Positions 13,365 through 25,484 of a DNA stretch of 64,000 nucleotides are shown here, in pieces. The translations under genes were made by a program, and so were the position numbers. Positions within the stretch are counted from its first letter, which is position 1, and each line of letters opens with the position of its first letter. The notes beneath the pieces were generated by a model. It saw only the letters and a list, made by a program, of their open reading frames with translations, ran no database searches and was not told the DNA's origin. Location of the stretch: the NCBI GenBank assembly GCA_023053545.1, contig JAKZAN010000004.1, positions 4,278,001 through 4,342,000 on the forward strand. Direction: 5' to 3'. The stretch comes from Lepidurus packardi. Lineage: Eukaryota; Arthropoda; Branchiopoda; Notostraca; Triopsidae.

Positions 13365-16300
13365 TCAATCTTTGTTCGAGTGTTTCGTGTGTAACATGAT
13401 ATCCTTTTTTGTAACAATCCCCAGCAATCGCCTAAAAAAATCACTTAAAAAAATCCTCTTTACTCGGTAAAGCAAATGCTTACCCGTTATGCGTGACTAA
13501 CGTCTGTCTCAAACCCAGTTTCCTGAACATATCGATAAGGGACTCAGTAGGCGTGTGATCAGTAACCGTGATGGGTGCAAGGTCCAAAATTCTTCGTAAT
13601 TTCACTGGTGGCGGACCATTGGTCGGCGCGTTTATACCGGCGGTGAAAATGACAATGGAATCATCACAGACTCCTTCAACTTTACGCCTTGCATTGGCTA
13701 ATGTGCCGAAACAAATTTTCAGTAAAAAAAAAAGTTCATCATTCAATTAACCTTAAAATTACTTCACTTAATTGAGCTTACCAATGCCTAGTAAAAGATC
13801 TCGCCTGAGTACGAAACCGACCAAAAATTGTGACTCGGGTGAAACCACGACAGGAAACCCGTTATGGTTAGTATGCTCCAAAATATTATCTACTTCCCGG
13901 AGAGTCAGAGAATCTTGGTAGAGCACAATAAACGGATTAGATCCTCTACAAATTACACAATGCATTAGATAAAAGTATAATGTGACGATGGCACTCATAG
14001 AAAGTCATGAAGTAGTCGATGTATACCTGGGTTGCATAACATCAGCAGCTATGGTCGTGAAGCCAAACTCCTCGCTATTGCTTAAAAAAGGGTAGTCATT
14101 AAGCTCAATATGAGCATCATAGATTCCTTCTCGACCAAACGCATCCCCGACCCATTTGGAAGCCATCGCTGCGGCCATTAAGGGTACGATATAACGTACA
14201 CCTCCCGTCAGCTCAAACATGATGACCACCAAGGCAACTGAAGGAGAGGAACATAAAACTGTTTAGATTTACTGTCCTAAGGAAAGGTTGGGTCCAAAGT
14301 ACCTGTCATACGAGTAACCCCTCCCAAAACAGCAGCTGCGCCGACCATTGCATACAACCCAGGGGTAATACAGTCATCTCCAGTTGAGCACTCCCCAGCG
14401 AAGGCCCAAAATCGTGGGTAATGGCTAAGAAAACGTGCGAAATTAGAGCTGAAGCGAATTCTAGGAAGCTCGAGAGATTACTAAGCCAACTGTTCCATGC
14501 CAATGCCAACGATACGGCCAACTACAGCGCCCATGCAAAGGGAGGGAATATAGAGTCCAGCTGGCACTTTAATACCAATGGTAAAGATAGTCATGGCAAT
14601 TTTAAAGACCAACGCTAAGGTAAGCAGCCAGACGGAGCGAAAAACGCCTGGTCCAGCTGCTGCGCTTTCTATAGCACCATTAACGTTGGTAAAGTTGCGA
14701 TTGTAGTCACTGCAGAAGGTAAAAACCTATGAAGTCAAGTCCAAACTAAGTTTAAGAGTAAAATTATATACCACAAGTCGTCGGTGTTCGCTACTCCACA
14801 TTGGGAAAACATTAAGTAAATTAACCTCATGGAGCTCATCCGCGTATAGGGGTTGGGGAAAGCCAAAATGGAATTGATGATCACAATACCCACTACTTCC
14901 ATGACAGGATACTGTCCTAACTTGGACGTTTTCCGGTACCGGCACCACCAAATGTTAGCTTTGATGAATAAGGTTCCAATTAACCCCTAAGAATAGTTTG
15001 GTTAACGGTTTCGTAAGGACTTTTAAGGGTTTCTTTTCTTCAACGTCTTACTCCAATAGCTCCCAAGAGTATGAAGGGAATGAGCTCAAAGAAGATCCAA
15101 GGCTTATTATACTCGACGAAGAATAAGACGGAATGCGCATTGCCATATGGATCGATGGAGCGTACAACGAAGGCAGCAATTAACGCACAAAAGAAGGAAC
15201 GCCATAACGTTTTCATAGGGAAATAGTAACTAACCTATTTATAGCAGTTGTGTTAAGCCTATTGGAGTTTTTTCAATTTAGTTTTACTTCTTCTAGACTA
15301 AAAAGAACGCCGCCTATAGGTGCACCAAAGGCAACGGAAACACCGGATGCTGCGGCGGCAGATAAAATTTCTCGCTTTTTGGCTTCGTTGCGACCATACT
15401 TGGGAAACAGATAGGCTAGAATGTTTCCTGTTAACAAAATCAACAAAAAGATTTAGTACAAACATAAGTTCCACTACAAACTAGGAATACTACGAACACA
15501 AAAATGACAAGTAAAAATCACCTATGCAAATTGTAATGTGTACCATAGGACCTTCTTTGCCTAAGCTCAGTCCTGAGGCTACTGCTAGCATTATGCCAAT
15601 TGATTTTATGAGCAATGTCCATTTGCCCAAGAAGCCACGGATAATAAACCCGCTTAAAATAGTTTTAATCTAGAAAAAGCAATTGAGGATTAAACTTGCG
15701 AGGCCAGTGAATTGCTAATTTGCGAATTACTTCAGGAATTCCGCCCCCAGAAGCATAAGGAGCAAACATGCGAACCAAGGCTGCAGCTAGCGAGGCGAAA
15801 CCGACTGCCCAAGCCACGTAGAAAATGTACGAAATGATGTAAGCTCCTGCTCCTTCATCTGTCAATCCAAAGACTTCTGGCCAAGTCCACCACTTGGAAA
15901 AAAGCGATTTATATTTATGGGAGCAAGATTTAGGTTAAGAGTTTTTTTTAGATGATGATAGTTTCATACTTGAGCACAGTTTTCGTCCACAGATTCATTG
16001 TCAGTAGAAGACCAACAGCACTGTTCCCTGTCGAGCCAAAAAGCTCCTGGACAAATGCCAAACTTTAGATCTGTCATCCATATAGTTCCAATGTCTATGA
16101 CACTAGCCACGGTTCCTTATAAACGAAGCAATTACAAGTTTACGAGTAGATATAGCAATGACGATAAAATACAAGTTCGAAAGGGTTCTTACCAGCAGCT
16201 AAACCGACTAAAAACACGCAGAGCCACCCTGACCACGCATCATGGGCAGCTTTAATGAAATCCCAAATGGAATCATTTCTCTTTTTCACCAAATAACGAT

Positions 16301-16849
16301 GGCGCATACGATCCCGAGCTAGATCACGTTGCCAATCAATGGTCTAGAAAGTAACAGCAAATATAGCAAGAAAACTAGATATAAAATGACAGTTTAAATT
16401 ACCTGGAAATCATCATATTGGCCTAATCCGGGAATATCCTCTGTTTCTCCAGTCACTATAAGAGAAAAGCCAAGCCATTAGTTCCAAGGAAGTTTATAAT
16501 CTTAAAGCGGATAAGGTTGAATTATACTTGGCACGGTGCTATCAATGCCTTCTTCAAAGGCTGGAGACCTCATTTCGAAGCCTCTTCTTCTTCCTTCGAT
16601 TTCCAAGTTTACTACCTCGTCTTCTGAACTAAATGAGCCTCTCCTAAGTGGTCGAGACTCCAAACGATCCTGCATAGTCAAATGGGAGTAAAAAGATAAA
16701 TACCTACCCTTAATAATAATAAAGATAAGGTAACAAAACTAAGTGCAAAAATTATAGGAATAAAACAGCATAACCATTACCTGCCTGCTTACTGCTTGGT
16801 AACGTGAATAATAAGGCATGTGTAATGACTTCAGAGGGGTTGTTTCCAT
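13365..16849 (-). CDS. CLCN3: Endosomal chloride/proton exchanger, CLC-3/4/5 subfamily
   Basis: Sixteen phase-consistent exons: 16849-16781, 16669-16528, 16455-16403, 16343-16193, 16115-15970, 15892-15731, 15669-15522, 15427-15288, 15234-15052, 14986-14772, 14709-14482, 14424-14303, 14237-14027, 13945-13782, 13697-13484 and 13431-13365. They give 804 residues, close to human CLCN3. The order is a cytosolic N terminus, the CLC helices, then two CBS domains from about residue 600. The gating glutamate (E280 in GKEGP) and proton glutamate (E337 in SLEE) are kept, so it should be a 2Cl-/H+ antiporter of endosomes or lysosomes. The helix-D selectivity motif, normally GSGIP, reads GGGIP (residues 236-240), losing the anion-contacting Ser. 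The symbol marks the CLC-3/4/5 group; an arthropod usually has one member and I cannot choose the vertebrate paralogue. An earlier ATG exon was not excluded. Confidence 0.93.
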
Positions 16850-17322
16850 AACATTCACATCTATCAAGTATGCAAAAAATAGAACGAACAAGCAAAGCAG
16901 GCGTGCAATAGAATTGTTCAGACACTGAGCCTCTCCTTGCTGTAAATTAAGTAATAACTAATAAACTAACCAAGGTTTATGAAACAATACATAAAAAAAG
17001 TTATATAAATTTTGTTTGAAAACACAACAGAAACACAAACCAAAAATGAATGAAAAGTCGATCTGCCCTCGTTCTGTCACAAGAAATATTTTCATAGAAG
17101 GTACCTGGTTAATAAAACTGTGAGTTCGTAAGTGTATGTGCACTTTTGTACGTATGACTATTTTGCTTTTAGACCAATTTTCATTAAACAATTATACTAT
17201 TTACATTGACGCTACTGTCTACAGCAGGTGACCAAAGTTTGCTCGCTAGAGGCCGATAAAGTTTCTGATTGAGGCCGAGCGCGAAAATGTGAACGAAAAT
17301 GGTAAAGAGGAAAAAATAAGCC
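16850..17322. other. Spacer between CLC 5' end and CLPB 3' end
   Basis: Non-coding, AT-rich. It holds the presumed CLC promoter and leader. Nothing else is recognisable. Confidence 0.55.
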
Positions 17323-17328
17323 TTTATT
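17323..17328 (-). terminator. Poly(A) signal of CLPB
   Basis: AATAAA on the minus strand, 52 bases beyond the CLPB stop codon; position and orientation fit a short 3' UTR. Confidence 0.6.
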
Positions 17329-17379
17329 GTCACGAAGTACAATATAAAGTACACACTTCAATTCACTTATCGTAATCTA

Positions 17380-19709
17380 TCACTTTTTATGAAGCTTGTC
17401 TGCTGCTAAAATCGTACGTAACTTGATGCTCGGTTGACTCGGATTCACTAAATTCAAGGAGTCTTGATCCACATACAGCTGCAATATAGACCCGGCAGGG
17501 AGATCCTGCTTTTCCTGTGCTGAAGCCAGAAGGCTTACTACACGTCTTTCAACTTCATGCTTAATTGAACGAGCACCGTAATACGGATTGTAACCTTCGG
17601 CCAAAACTTCCAAGGTCCCTCCGTCCCATTCCACTTGTAATCCGTGTCGTTCATTGGCCTAATCCTAACATATTAGAACCACGGAATTAATTTTGTAATT
17701 GGTACCTTTTTCGCCCAGAACTCTAGCTCTCTGCGAACCAGCTGATGCAACTCGTTCCGCGAAAAGGGCAAAAAGTAAACTATCTCATTAATCCGTCCCA
17801 GAAATTCGTCTCTCTGGAAATGTCGTTTGAGTATTGGTCGTACGATCCGGTCTTTGAACTCCCTTGAAATTTCCAATTGGTCATTGGGTTCTCCTAGTTA
17901 AAAAGACAAGAAAATAAGATATGCACTTGGCGGAATCACGAAACTAAACGAACGAAAGAAATACCTCCATCTTTTCCTTGCATAAACAATTCCGCTTCTT
18001 TTCGTAATTGGATTCCATGCTCTGCAATTTCATCCGCAGCCAAGTTGGATGTCATAATAAAAAGCGCATCTTTGCACACAATTGTCCGTCCTTGTCCATC
18101 TGTTAAACGTCCCTGTTAATAATAGTTTCATTATCTTCCTTTTGCTTTCTTTCCCTTACGCACAATGAATATATACCTCATCGAAAAGCTGAAGTAATAC
18201 GGTAAGTACATCAGGATGCGCTTTGTCGACTTCATCGAGCAAAACTACAGCATTGGGACATTTGATTAATCGTTTAGTAAGCTGGCCACCGTCCTGATGG
18301 CCCACATAACCAGGAGGAGCTCCTATAAGCTTGGCGACTTCGTGTTGTTGTTGAAATTCAGACATGTCTAACCTACAACAGAAAAATATTTAAATACACT
18401 TCAGATAATTATAAAATGAACAAATTAAGGATACCTGATGAAGCATTCTGGTTTATTTTGATGTAAATAGTTGGCTACTTGCTTGGCCAATTCAGTTTTG
18501 CCAATACCAGAAGAGCCCAGGAAAAGGAAAACCAGAGGGTGTTCTTCATCCATCCAGCCACTTTCTTTGCGTCTGACGGCAGCTGCCACAGCAGCAATAG
18601 CGCCTCGCTGCCCGACAATAGGCTCTTGCAAACGTTGCTCTAACGGATATTTACGTTTCTGTTCGGCTTCAAGCTTTCTTCTTTTTTCCTCGTACTAGTT
18701 CGAAAGTGAGTTTAAAAATCGCAACCTCTCTCAAATTTACTTTGCGAGCTCCTTCTTCGAGCATTTTTTGCATGGGCTGATTGAGAGCATAGTCGGCAGG
18801 TTTGTGCCCATTCAGATTTTCCTGCCATGGATTAGCCCCGTGTTCCAGTAAAATGCCTACCATGGCCGGATCATCAGCCAAAACGGCATAATGAAGAGCA
18901 GTGCAACCCCTGAAGGAGACGCGATTGCTCAGGCGGTCTGAAAATTCGTCTTCCCGTCGCATTACAACTGAAAATTCATACTCCCTTTATAAAGAATTTT
19001 TGTGGATAATAAACTTGAGAAGCTTATACCGTCTAGAGGATGCATTTGCTTTTCTCGAGCTGTCTGGTATGGATTGCTGAAATCGTCACCAATATTCGGA
19101 TCCGCACCAGCTTCTAACAAGGCTTTTGCAGCACTTTTATGGCCTCGAATGACAGCAACTTGCAACGCAGTCCAACCCAACGGATGTCTTTGGTTTAGGT
19201 CGCATCCTTGTTTGCTCAACCTTCAGATAAAACGTCAACTATGTCTAACAAAACAAGGAGAAATGTAATACTTCTCGAGTGCAGAAGCACTGCCAATCAT
19301 GGCTGCACGGAACAGCCCTCTATCTAACAATGGGTTTTGAAATTTAGCTTATTAAAACTTTTGATTTCAGCGATTTACCATACTTGGTTCCTTCATCTTC
19401 TTTACTTGCACACTTTACCAACAGCCCCAAAGCTAGAATCGCAACTGAGAAATTAACATAGCCAGCAGTGTTGGGGTGTGACTCTAAGTCTGAGTCTTGT
19501 TTATTATTTCCGCGTTTTCTTTTAAAGAAATGTAAATGTAGTGAGTTTATTGTACTTCCACTTTCAGTTGACGGATAATTGCAAATAATGCGAAGTGGTA
19601 CCGGCAGCCCGTATTTTTGCGTAGCAAAACCCAGTTTACATTGCGGATATTTACGCAAGCCATTCCATTTGAGATACAAAGATTTTGCTATTTGGTAATA
19701 TTTTCTCAT
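17380..19709 (-). CDS. CLPB: Mitochondrial AAA+ disaggregase CLPB (SKD3) with ankyrin repeats
   Basis: Nine exons: 19709-19379, 19323-19272, 19220-19030, 18967-18741, 18694-18435, 18372-18177, 18112-17965, 17893-17706 and 17658-17380. They join to 623 residues (human CLPB about 700). A basic, Arg/Lys/Tyr-rich N terminus suits a mitochondrial presequence. It is followed by a hydrophobic stretch near residue 90-105, where the human protein is cleaved by PARL. Ankyrin-type repeats occupy about 110-260 (for example [20 protein letters not shown]). The single AAA+ module has Walker A GSSGIGKT (327-334), pore loop GYVG (375-378) and Walker B VVLLDEVD (396-403). The end of the protein is a ClpB D2-small domain with [19 protein letters not shown]. 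In humans it keeps intermembrane-space proteins soluble. Two AAA+ genes, CLPB and AFG2A, are neighbours on the same strand here, but their compartments differ. Confidence 0.95.
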
Positions 19710-20461
19710 TTGAAATGTTTACTCGCCCAATCCACAACAATCACGCGGTGTTGTTTACGTTTTTAACGTGCCAGAAATTCTGTTATGTTTCCATAGACGG
19801 CACAAACAAAGCAAACTTCTGTTTGTGCTGCACACGCAACCATCAAAATATAAACAATACAACAGACTCGGACAAATTTTTAAGCGATTTTGACACCAGC
19901 GCCCCTAATTTTTAGAGCTTGGGCGCTCGCTTTTTGAATGCTTGAAGACCTGTACTACATAATCCCTTCGAAGTTTTAAACGACTTTGTAGTAGACATCC
20001 ACTTAACAGAAGTACCGAAAATTTGCAGGATAATACAGAGACCTATATAGACAACTGACAATACAAGCAACAAAGTATGGCTCAATTATGACGACTCCTT
20101 GGTAGACCCGGCATCATAAGGGGGAGCTTGCTCTTTTGCTCAGCAAGCATCATCTCCCCATCCTTTAGCTCCCTTATTCAAGCGTATTGTAGCGGCAGTT
20201 GGCGTGCTAGGCGGGGAGATTGCCGACGGCTTTCCACAAGTCTGAACAGAGAGTAGGCGTGTGACAGAGCAAGACGAGAATCGTGAGAGTTGAAAAGACA
20301 GAGTTACCTATTTGATTGTACTACAAAGCCCTTGCTCCATTTTAAATAAATCACCCTATCTAAATTGAGTTAAAACTATGTCGCGTTCTTCCAAAGCCAA
20401 GATACGCTTCACTAGTCACCAAAAAGGCCAAAATGACATATGCTATAAAAGAACCGTCAAG
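19710..20461. other. Spacer between CLPB 5' end and AFG2A 3' end
   Basis: About 750 bases with no coding exon that I can support. It contains the CLPB promoter region and the AFG2A 3' UTR. No canonical poly(A) hexamer for AFG2A was found by eye. Confidence 0.55.
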
Positions 20462-23186
20462 CTACATTCTACTCGAGTTGTATTTCGCATACAAGTCCAG
20501 CAACACTTGATTTGTGCGAGGTAACACAACCTTCATAGCTTGAAGAACGTGCCTTCTCTTCACCTTTACGCATTGTAAATCTTCTTCCAAGGCTCGCAGA
20601 GCCGATTCCTGCACTAGAGCAGTTAACTCGGCTCCAGAATAGCCTTCAGTGGTTTCGGTCAGCCAATCTACGTCCACATCTTCAACTGGGGTTTGCTTCA
20701 ACTTTAGTTCTAATATGGATTTCCTCGTATCGAAATCTGGTAACGGCACATAAACCAATCGGTCTAACCTCCCAGGTCGCAATAATGCCTAGCCAAAGAA
20801 AAATGAACAATAATAACTTCTGCCGGTCTCAAAACTTGAGAATTACCGGGTCAATCATGTCAGGTCTATTTGTCGCAGCGACTACCAAGACATCTTCCAA
20901 AGCTTCCACTCCATCCAACTCAGTCAAAAGCTGAGCTAAGACACGATCTCCCACTCCTTGACCTTGCGAAGATCGCGAGGAAGCCAAGGCGTCCAACTCG
21001 TCTAAGAAAACTATAGCAGGAGCCATTTGTCTTGCTCGTTTAAAAGTGTCTCGCACAGCTCGCTCAGACTCTCCAACCCATTTGCTGAATAATTCAGGAC
21101 CCTTTGAGCAGAAAAGAAATAATGATATAAGATTTTCTTAAGAGAACACACAAGGTTAGGTATTACTTTGACAGATATGAAATTGAGACCAGTTTCCGTA
21201 GCAAGGGCTTTGGCCACCATCGTCTTGGAGCAGCCGGGTGGGCCAAACATGAGTAATCCTTTGGGGGGCTTGATTCCTAAGCGTTTAAAAGCTTCCGGGT
21301 TTTTCAAAGGCCATTCCACACTTTGCCTGAGTTGTAGCTTTAGACCTTCTTGGCCGCCTATGTCTGTCCATTTAACTTTGGCCACCTCAACTTGTACTTC
21401 CCGCATCCCAGATGGAGACACACGCGACAAAGCAGAGGCCAAATCCCGATCACTAATTGTCACGTCCTCGTCCTAACAGCCAATCCAATTCGTTATCAAA
21501 CCCTCGGTCTGAGGAAAGATTATTACTTGTACTGTTAACCTGCTGGCAGCTTTTAGTGCAGCTTCTTCGACTAAAGCCATCAAGTCTGCTCCTACAAATC
21601 CGTGCGTAGATTTCGATAGTAAGTCCAGTGCTTCTGAGCTGACTTCGTGTTGCCGACGGACCAAATGCGTTGCCAAAATGGCTCGTCTTTCGTCTGCGGT
21701 TGGAATTCGCATTTCCACCTCTCGATCCAAGCGTCCAGGCCGTCGCAAGGCAGAGTCGAGGGCATCGGGACGATTGGTGGCAGCCAATACCAATACTTTA
21801 GAACTGGAACTGAAGCTCAAGTCATCCAACAAGCCTAGTACAGTCGCCACAACTCTTCTTTCCTGATCAGACTGTTGGCCTTGTCTTTTGGGACATAATG
21901 CATCAATTTCATCCAAGACCAACACGCACGGTGATCTACCAAAGCCTTTAACATAAAGCGTTAAGGATATATATATTTTATTTTTTACTTTTGTTCTGCT
22001 AGTTTAAATTGGTCCTTGATGCGGGCTTCCGTTTCACCATAGTACTTGCTATACAGCTCGGGCCCTTGAATGCTGACCAAGTTTGCTTTTAAATGACCCG
22101 GAATGGTTTGACAAATCAACGATTTGCCCGTTCCTGAAGGACCGTAGAGTAAAATCCCTCTGCTACTCTTTTCTATCACAGGATTAAACACGCGGCTGGC
22201 CAGGCGAGTCAATTCCTGCAAAACATCCTCGTAGCCACCAATGCTGGTAAATGAAGGAAGTTCCTTGTCACTAGATACGGAGTTTGGCAGGGAAGCGCCT
22301 CGTGTGCAGACACTTGTGCTTCGTAAGATTCGGAACCATCTAGGATTGAGCGAAACGCGTTCCAATTGGTCTACCAAATCTTCAGAGACTCCTGTGTGAC
22401 TCGGCGCTTTAATTTCTTGTACTCTGAGTTGCAGCGTCCGACCATAGTATCTGACTCGCAAAAGTTGATCTTCATGAACAACTTTGTTGACTAAATAACT
22501 CTGAAGATATAACTCGCATTCCTGGGCTGCGGCAGAGCCAAGACTTGTAAGTAATTCCAGGCTTATGGCACTAGCTGGTAGGACAGGTCCTAGTTTATGG
22601 ATGGAAACTCCCGAGCCAGCTTTGAAGTTCCATTCAGAGGCTGTCAAGACAAATTATGAAAGGATACTTGGGATAGAAAAAGATCCAAATCCTTACTTGG
22701 CAAAGTGGAAACGATGTTTGGGCTTATATGAGAACAGGGCCAAGCTATACCAGTCCAGGAGTCGCTAGTACCGGCAGTTGCGAGTACAATCTCGTCACCA
22801 ATGGAAATACCACACAGTTGAAGACTTGCCGGCGACACGAGGACAAGCTGTGTCTTAAAACTGTCGGGAATACGGCTAAAACACTCTAGAAAGGAAAAAG
22901 AAAGATTTTAAAATTTGGATTTCTAGTAATTACAAATATAGTTACTGTCATCTCGTTCTTCAATATTGGCATAAAGTACTTGAAGTCTTATGTGGCCAGC
23001 ACTCAAGTCATGATTGTCTAGGTGCTTTGGCCAATCCTTGCTTAAGATATAAGCATCACAAGGAGCACAGTGCTTCCACTCGACTAGAATAACTGCTTTT
23101 GTTTTCGGTCTGCTGGGGGTTGATGCATTGCTTGAATTAACTAAAGGTGAAAGTGCCTGTGGGGTTTTGGGTGTCTTGTGAGACAT
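20462..23186 (-). CDS. AFG2A: AFG2A (SPATA5) tandem AAA+ ATPase for pre-60S maturation
   Basis: Seven exons: 23186-22946, 22885-22697, 22640-21989, 21935-21527, 21472-21167, 21101-20847 and 20788-20462. They give 792 residues (human about 893). An N-terminal substrate-binding region precedes two AAA modules. D1 has Walker A GPSGTGKS (310-317) and Walker B VLVLDEID (365-372). D2 has the AFG2-typical Walker A GPPGCSKT (574-581) and Walker B IVFLDELD (629-636), followed by RPGRLDR. D1 has Ser in place of the usual second Pro of GPPGTGK. In yeast and human, this cytosolic ATPase strips Rlp24 from exported pre-60S particles. GPPGCSKT and the ALCPKRQG segment favour AFG2A over AFG2B (SPATA5L1). Exon 4 must use the donor at 21526/21525, since the more upstream GT (after 21540) would run into a stop. 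It is head-to-head with NR2C2AP. Confidence 0.94.
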
Positions 23187-23373
23187 CTTTTAGGCAAAAT
23201 TGCCTTGAACAAATAAAACCCCAAAACGCAAAAGCACCGACAAAAAGGGGAAACCACGAGGAACTTTTAGAAACAAACCTTGGGTAGGCGTGACCCTGCC
23301 TGTTGCGTCCTCCAATAGCAGAAAAGCCAACGTCTTGGGCCGTTCAGTGCGGTGGAAACAAAAATATTGCACA
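23187..23373. promoter_or_regulatory. Divergent promoter between AFG2A and NR2C2AP
   Basis: Only 187 bases separate the two start codons, which point outward. Both leaders and the core promoter elements must lie in this interval, so the pair is likely to be transcribed from one bidirectional, TATA-less promoter. No TATA box is visible on either strand. Confidence 0.65.
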
Positions 23374-23912
23374 ATGTGTTCCCCACCCGTTTTAGCCAAA
23401 GAATTGATAATATGCAAGTAAGTACTAGTGGAATCATTATCAATAAAATAAGATAAATAATATGTCAATTTTAGAGTAAGTTCTACTCTACAGCGAGATG
23501 TAAGACAATTTGGGAAACAACATTTGTTGGACGGTAAAGAGGACACGTGCTGGAATTCTGAACAGGTGCCAATCCTTGTTTACGCAATTCATTTTATAAA
23601 TCTTGGAAAACATTTAAGGGTTCACCTCAATGGATTGTTCTCGACTTTTCGATACCCGTCGAAATACAAGGCTTGATTCTCCAGTTCCAAGGAGGATTTG
23701 TGGGCCAAGATTGCTGGATTGAGCACGCAGTCTCTAATGGCTACGAGAGGCTCGAGCAGATCTATCCGGAAGACAACAGTAAAACTCAAACCTTCTCCCT
23801 GAAATACCCCATTACAACCTCGTCACTAAGACTGTGGTTTAGCGCCAGCACAGATTTTTTTGGTAGAGTTATATTATATCAACTGGCAATACAAGGTCGG
23901 CCGATCGGTTAA
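23374..23912 (+). CDS. NR2C2AP: NR2C2AP (TRA16) homologue, F5/8C-like galactose-binding fold
   Basis: Three exons, 23374-23417, 23475-23565 and 23619-23912, join to 142 residues (human 139). Family blocks are visible: VSSTLQRDVRQFGK, then DTCWNSEQ, SPQWIVLDF, LQFQGGFVGQ, IYPEDNS and the C-terminal TDFFGRVILYQL. The start in exon 1 was fixed by phase: AA plus A gives Lys at the junction. Both introns are under 60 nt. Human NR2C2AP was described as binding the orphan receptor TR4 and repressing it. The fold itself (discoidin-like) is the better-founded statement, and the role in an arthropod is unknown. Confidence 0.9.
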
Positions 23913-24235
23913 GATAAGCCAATCAATGTTCTTCCTCGTACAGTATGTGTTTCGGAAATCATAAAGAGTAATTTTTATTCAGGATGTAATTGTCCCATGT
24001 ACCATAGCTCCATTTACACGCGCTTAGCTAGCCAAACTAATTGTATATAATTTACAGGCCTTGGGCAATTTACTCGTTTCGAAACAGACACGTGGAACAA
24101 TTCAAATGTTAATGAACAGACGGTTGCGTGTAAGCGAATACAATAGGAGGAAAAAGAAAGAGACTTACGTGCGATGCATCTGCCAAAGATGTTAAAAAAA
24201 ATAATGTATTAAACTTTGTCCGGGAGGCGCCTCGT
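23913..24235. other. Intergenic upstream region of CAP gene 1
   Basis: Contains the NR2C2AP 3' UTR and the distal promoter of the first CAP gene. No gene was seen. Confidence 0.5.
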
Positions 24236-24255
24236 CGACTGCAATATCGCAGTCG
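24236..24255 (+). promoter_or_regulatory. Inverted repeat just upstream of the CAP-1 TATA box
   Basis: Arms CGACTGC and GCAGTCG are perfect complements around a 6-base centre (AATATC). The repeat ends 8 bases before the TATA box at 24264. Position suggests a dimeric activator or repressor site; no known factor is assigned. The paralogous promoter near 27696 does not show it. Confidence 0.35.
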
Positions 24256-24263
24256 CTCTGAAC

Positions 24264-24270
24264 TATAAAA
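24264..24270 (+). promoter_or_regulatory. TATA box of CAP gene 1
   Basis: TATAAAA lies 77 bases upstream of the ATG at 24341, in GC-richer flanks. The expected transcription start is about 30 bases downstream, near 24295. Confidence 0.75.
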
Positions 24271-24340
24271 GAGGGTTCCTCATACAACCAACTCAAAATC
24301 CCTTTCACCGCTTCGACAAAGGACCAGCTTTGTTTCAAAA

Positions 24341-25374
24341 ATGAATACGAGCTTCGTATTCATCCTGGCGGCTTTGGTCGGCATGGTGCATGCCCAAACC
24401 CAGGCCGACTACTGCAAAATCAACGCGCAAAACACCATGTGCCTCTATTTGGTAATATTTTTTTTTAATTGTTCAAATGCAACAAAATGTTTCCGCTCAT
24501 TTAGCCCAACAAATACGCTATAACTTGCCCTAAGATTGTCACAACTAACATGACAGATGCCATTAAGAAATCAATTGTCGACTTCCATAACAATCTCCGC
24601 AGTAAGGTAGCCCGTGGTCTAGAAACCCGTGGATTGCCTGGACCTCAACCTAAAGCTTCCAATATGCGTGCCTTGGTGAGTATTACTAAACGAAATACTG
24701 AATTTTTAAAACAGTTGTATGCTTCTAACTGTGAGAACATTAATTTGAAATCGTGTAAATTAGACTTGGGATAACGAACTGGCTCTCATGGCCGATACCC
24801 ACGTCCGCCAGTGCGTTTACCGACATGACACCAACCGCGACGTTGGTAAATACAGTGAAATTTAAGTTTTTATATATAATTGGAAGAACACTCGTTACCT
24901 TCCGTGTCGTCATCTTTAGCTCGCTTCCCTGTCGGTCAAAACATCGCTTTAGCTAAAACTTGGCCCTCCAACGGTGTTCTAAACTGGACCAACTCTATCC
25001 AAAAGTGGTACGACGAAGTGGTCTATTACAACAAATCTCTAGCGACCAATTTCGCGTAAGTAAACTGGACGTGTGAAAAGAAAAATTACTTTCATTATCA
25101 TTATGGATTGGCTATTCCAAATGCCAGGTCTGGCACCAGTACGACTGGTCAAACAGTTGGCCATTATACGCAAGTCGTCTGGGCTAAAACCTACAAAATC
25201 GGGTGCAGTGTCGTCAACTGGGTAGACAGCCAAGGCTGGTACACGTACTTCTATGCTTGCAACTATGGGCCGACCGGCAACTACCTAAACCAACCAGTGT
25301 ACTTGGTCGGGAATCCATCTTCAGCTTGCCCTAATGGTACCGTTGCCAGCACCATTTCGGGACTTTGCGTATAA
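24341..25374 (+). CDS. Secreted CAP/SCP (antigen-5-like) protein 1
   Basis: Five exons, 24341-24451, 24505-24675, 24764-24845, 24920-25055 and 25128-25374, join to 248 residues. A signal peptide covers about 1-18 (ends VHA). The CAP domain follows: [34 protein letters not shown], then the CAP1 signature [16 protein letters not shown] with H179, and the CAP2-like CNYGPTGN. Cysteines at both ends fit the disulphide pattern of insect venom allergen 5/antigen-5 proteins. It is probably extracellular and perhaps lipid- or sterol-binding by family. Exon lengths match those of the second CAP gene exactly for the first four exons, so the two are tandem duplicates. TATA at 24264, poly(A) at 25479. Confidence 0.93.
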
Positions 25375-25478
25375 CAATATTTGCACAATGAGTTCTTTGT
25401 AAATTTCGCCCGCCAGCATTCTAATAATGACGTATTTACACGTATTTAAAAGTGACATTGATACAATATTGATACCAT

Positions 25479-25484
25479 AATAAA
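25479..25484 (+). terminator. Poly(A) signal of CAP gene 1
   Basis: AATAAA 105 bases after the CAP-1 stop codon, in the correct orientation. Confidence 0.65.

Noticed and set aside
21528-21540. Alternative earlier donor for AFG2A exon 4 (AGCAG|GTTAAC)
   Set aside because: It leaves phase 2 and produces an immediate stop in the next exon. The donor 13 bases later (ACAGTACAA|GTAATA) keeps the frame.
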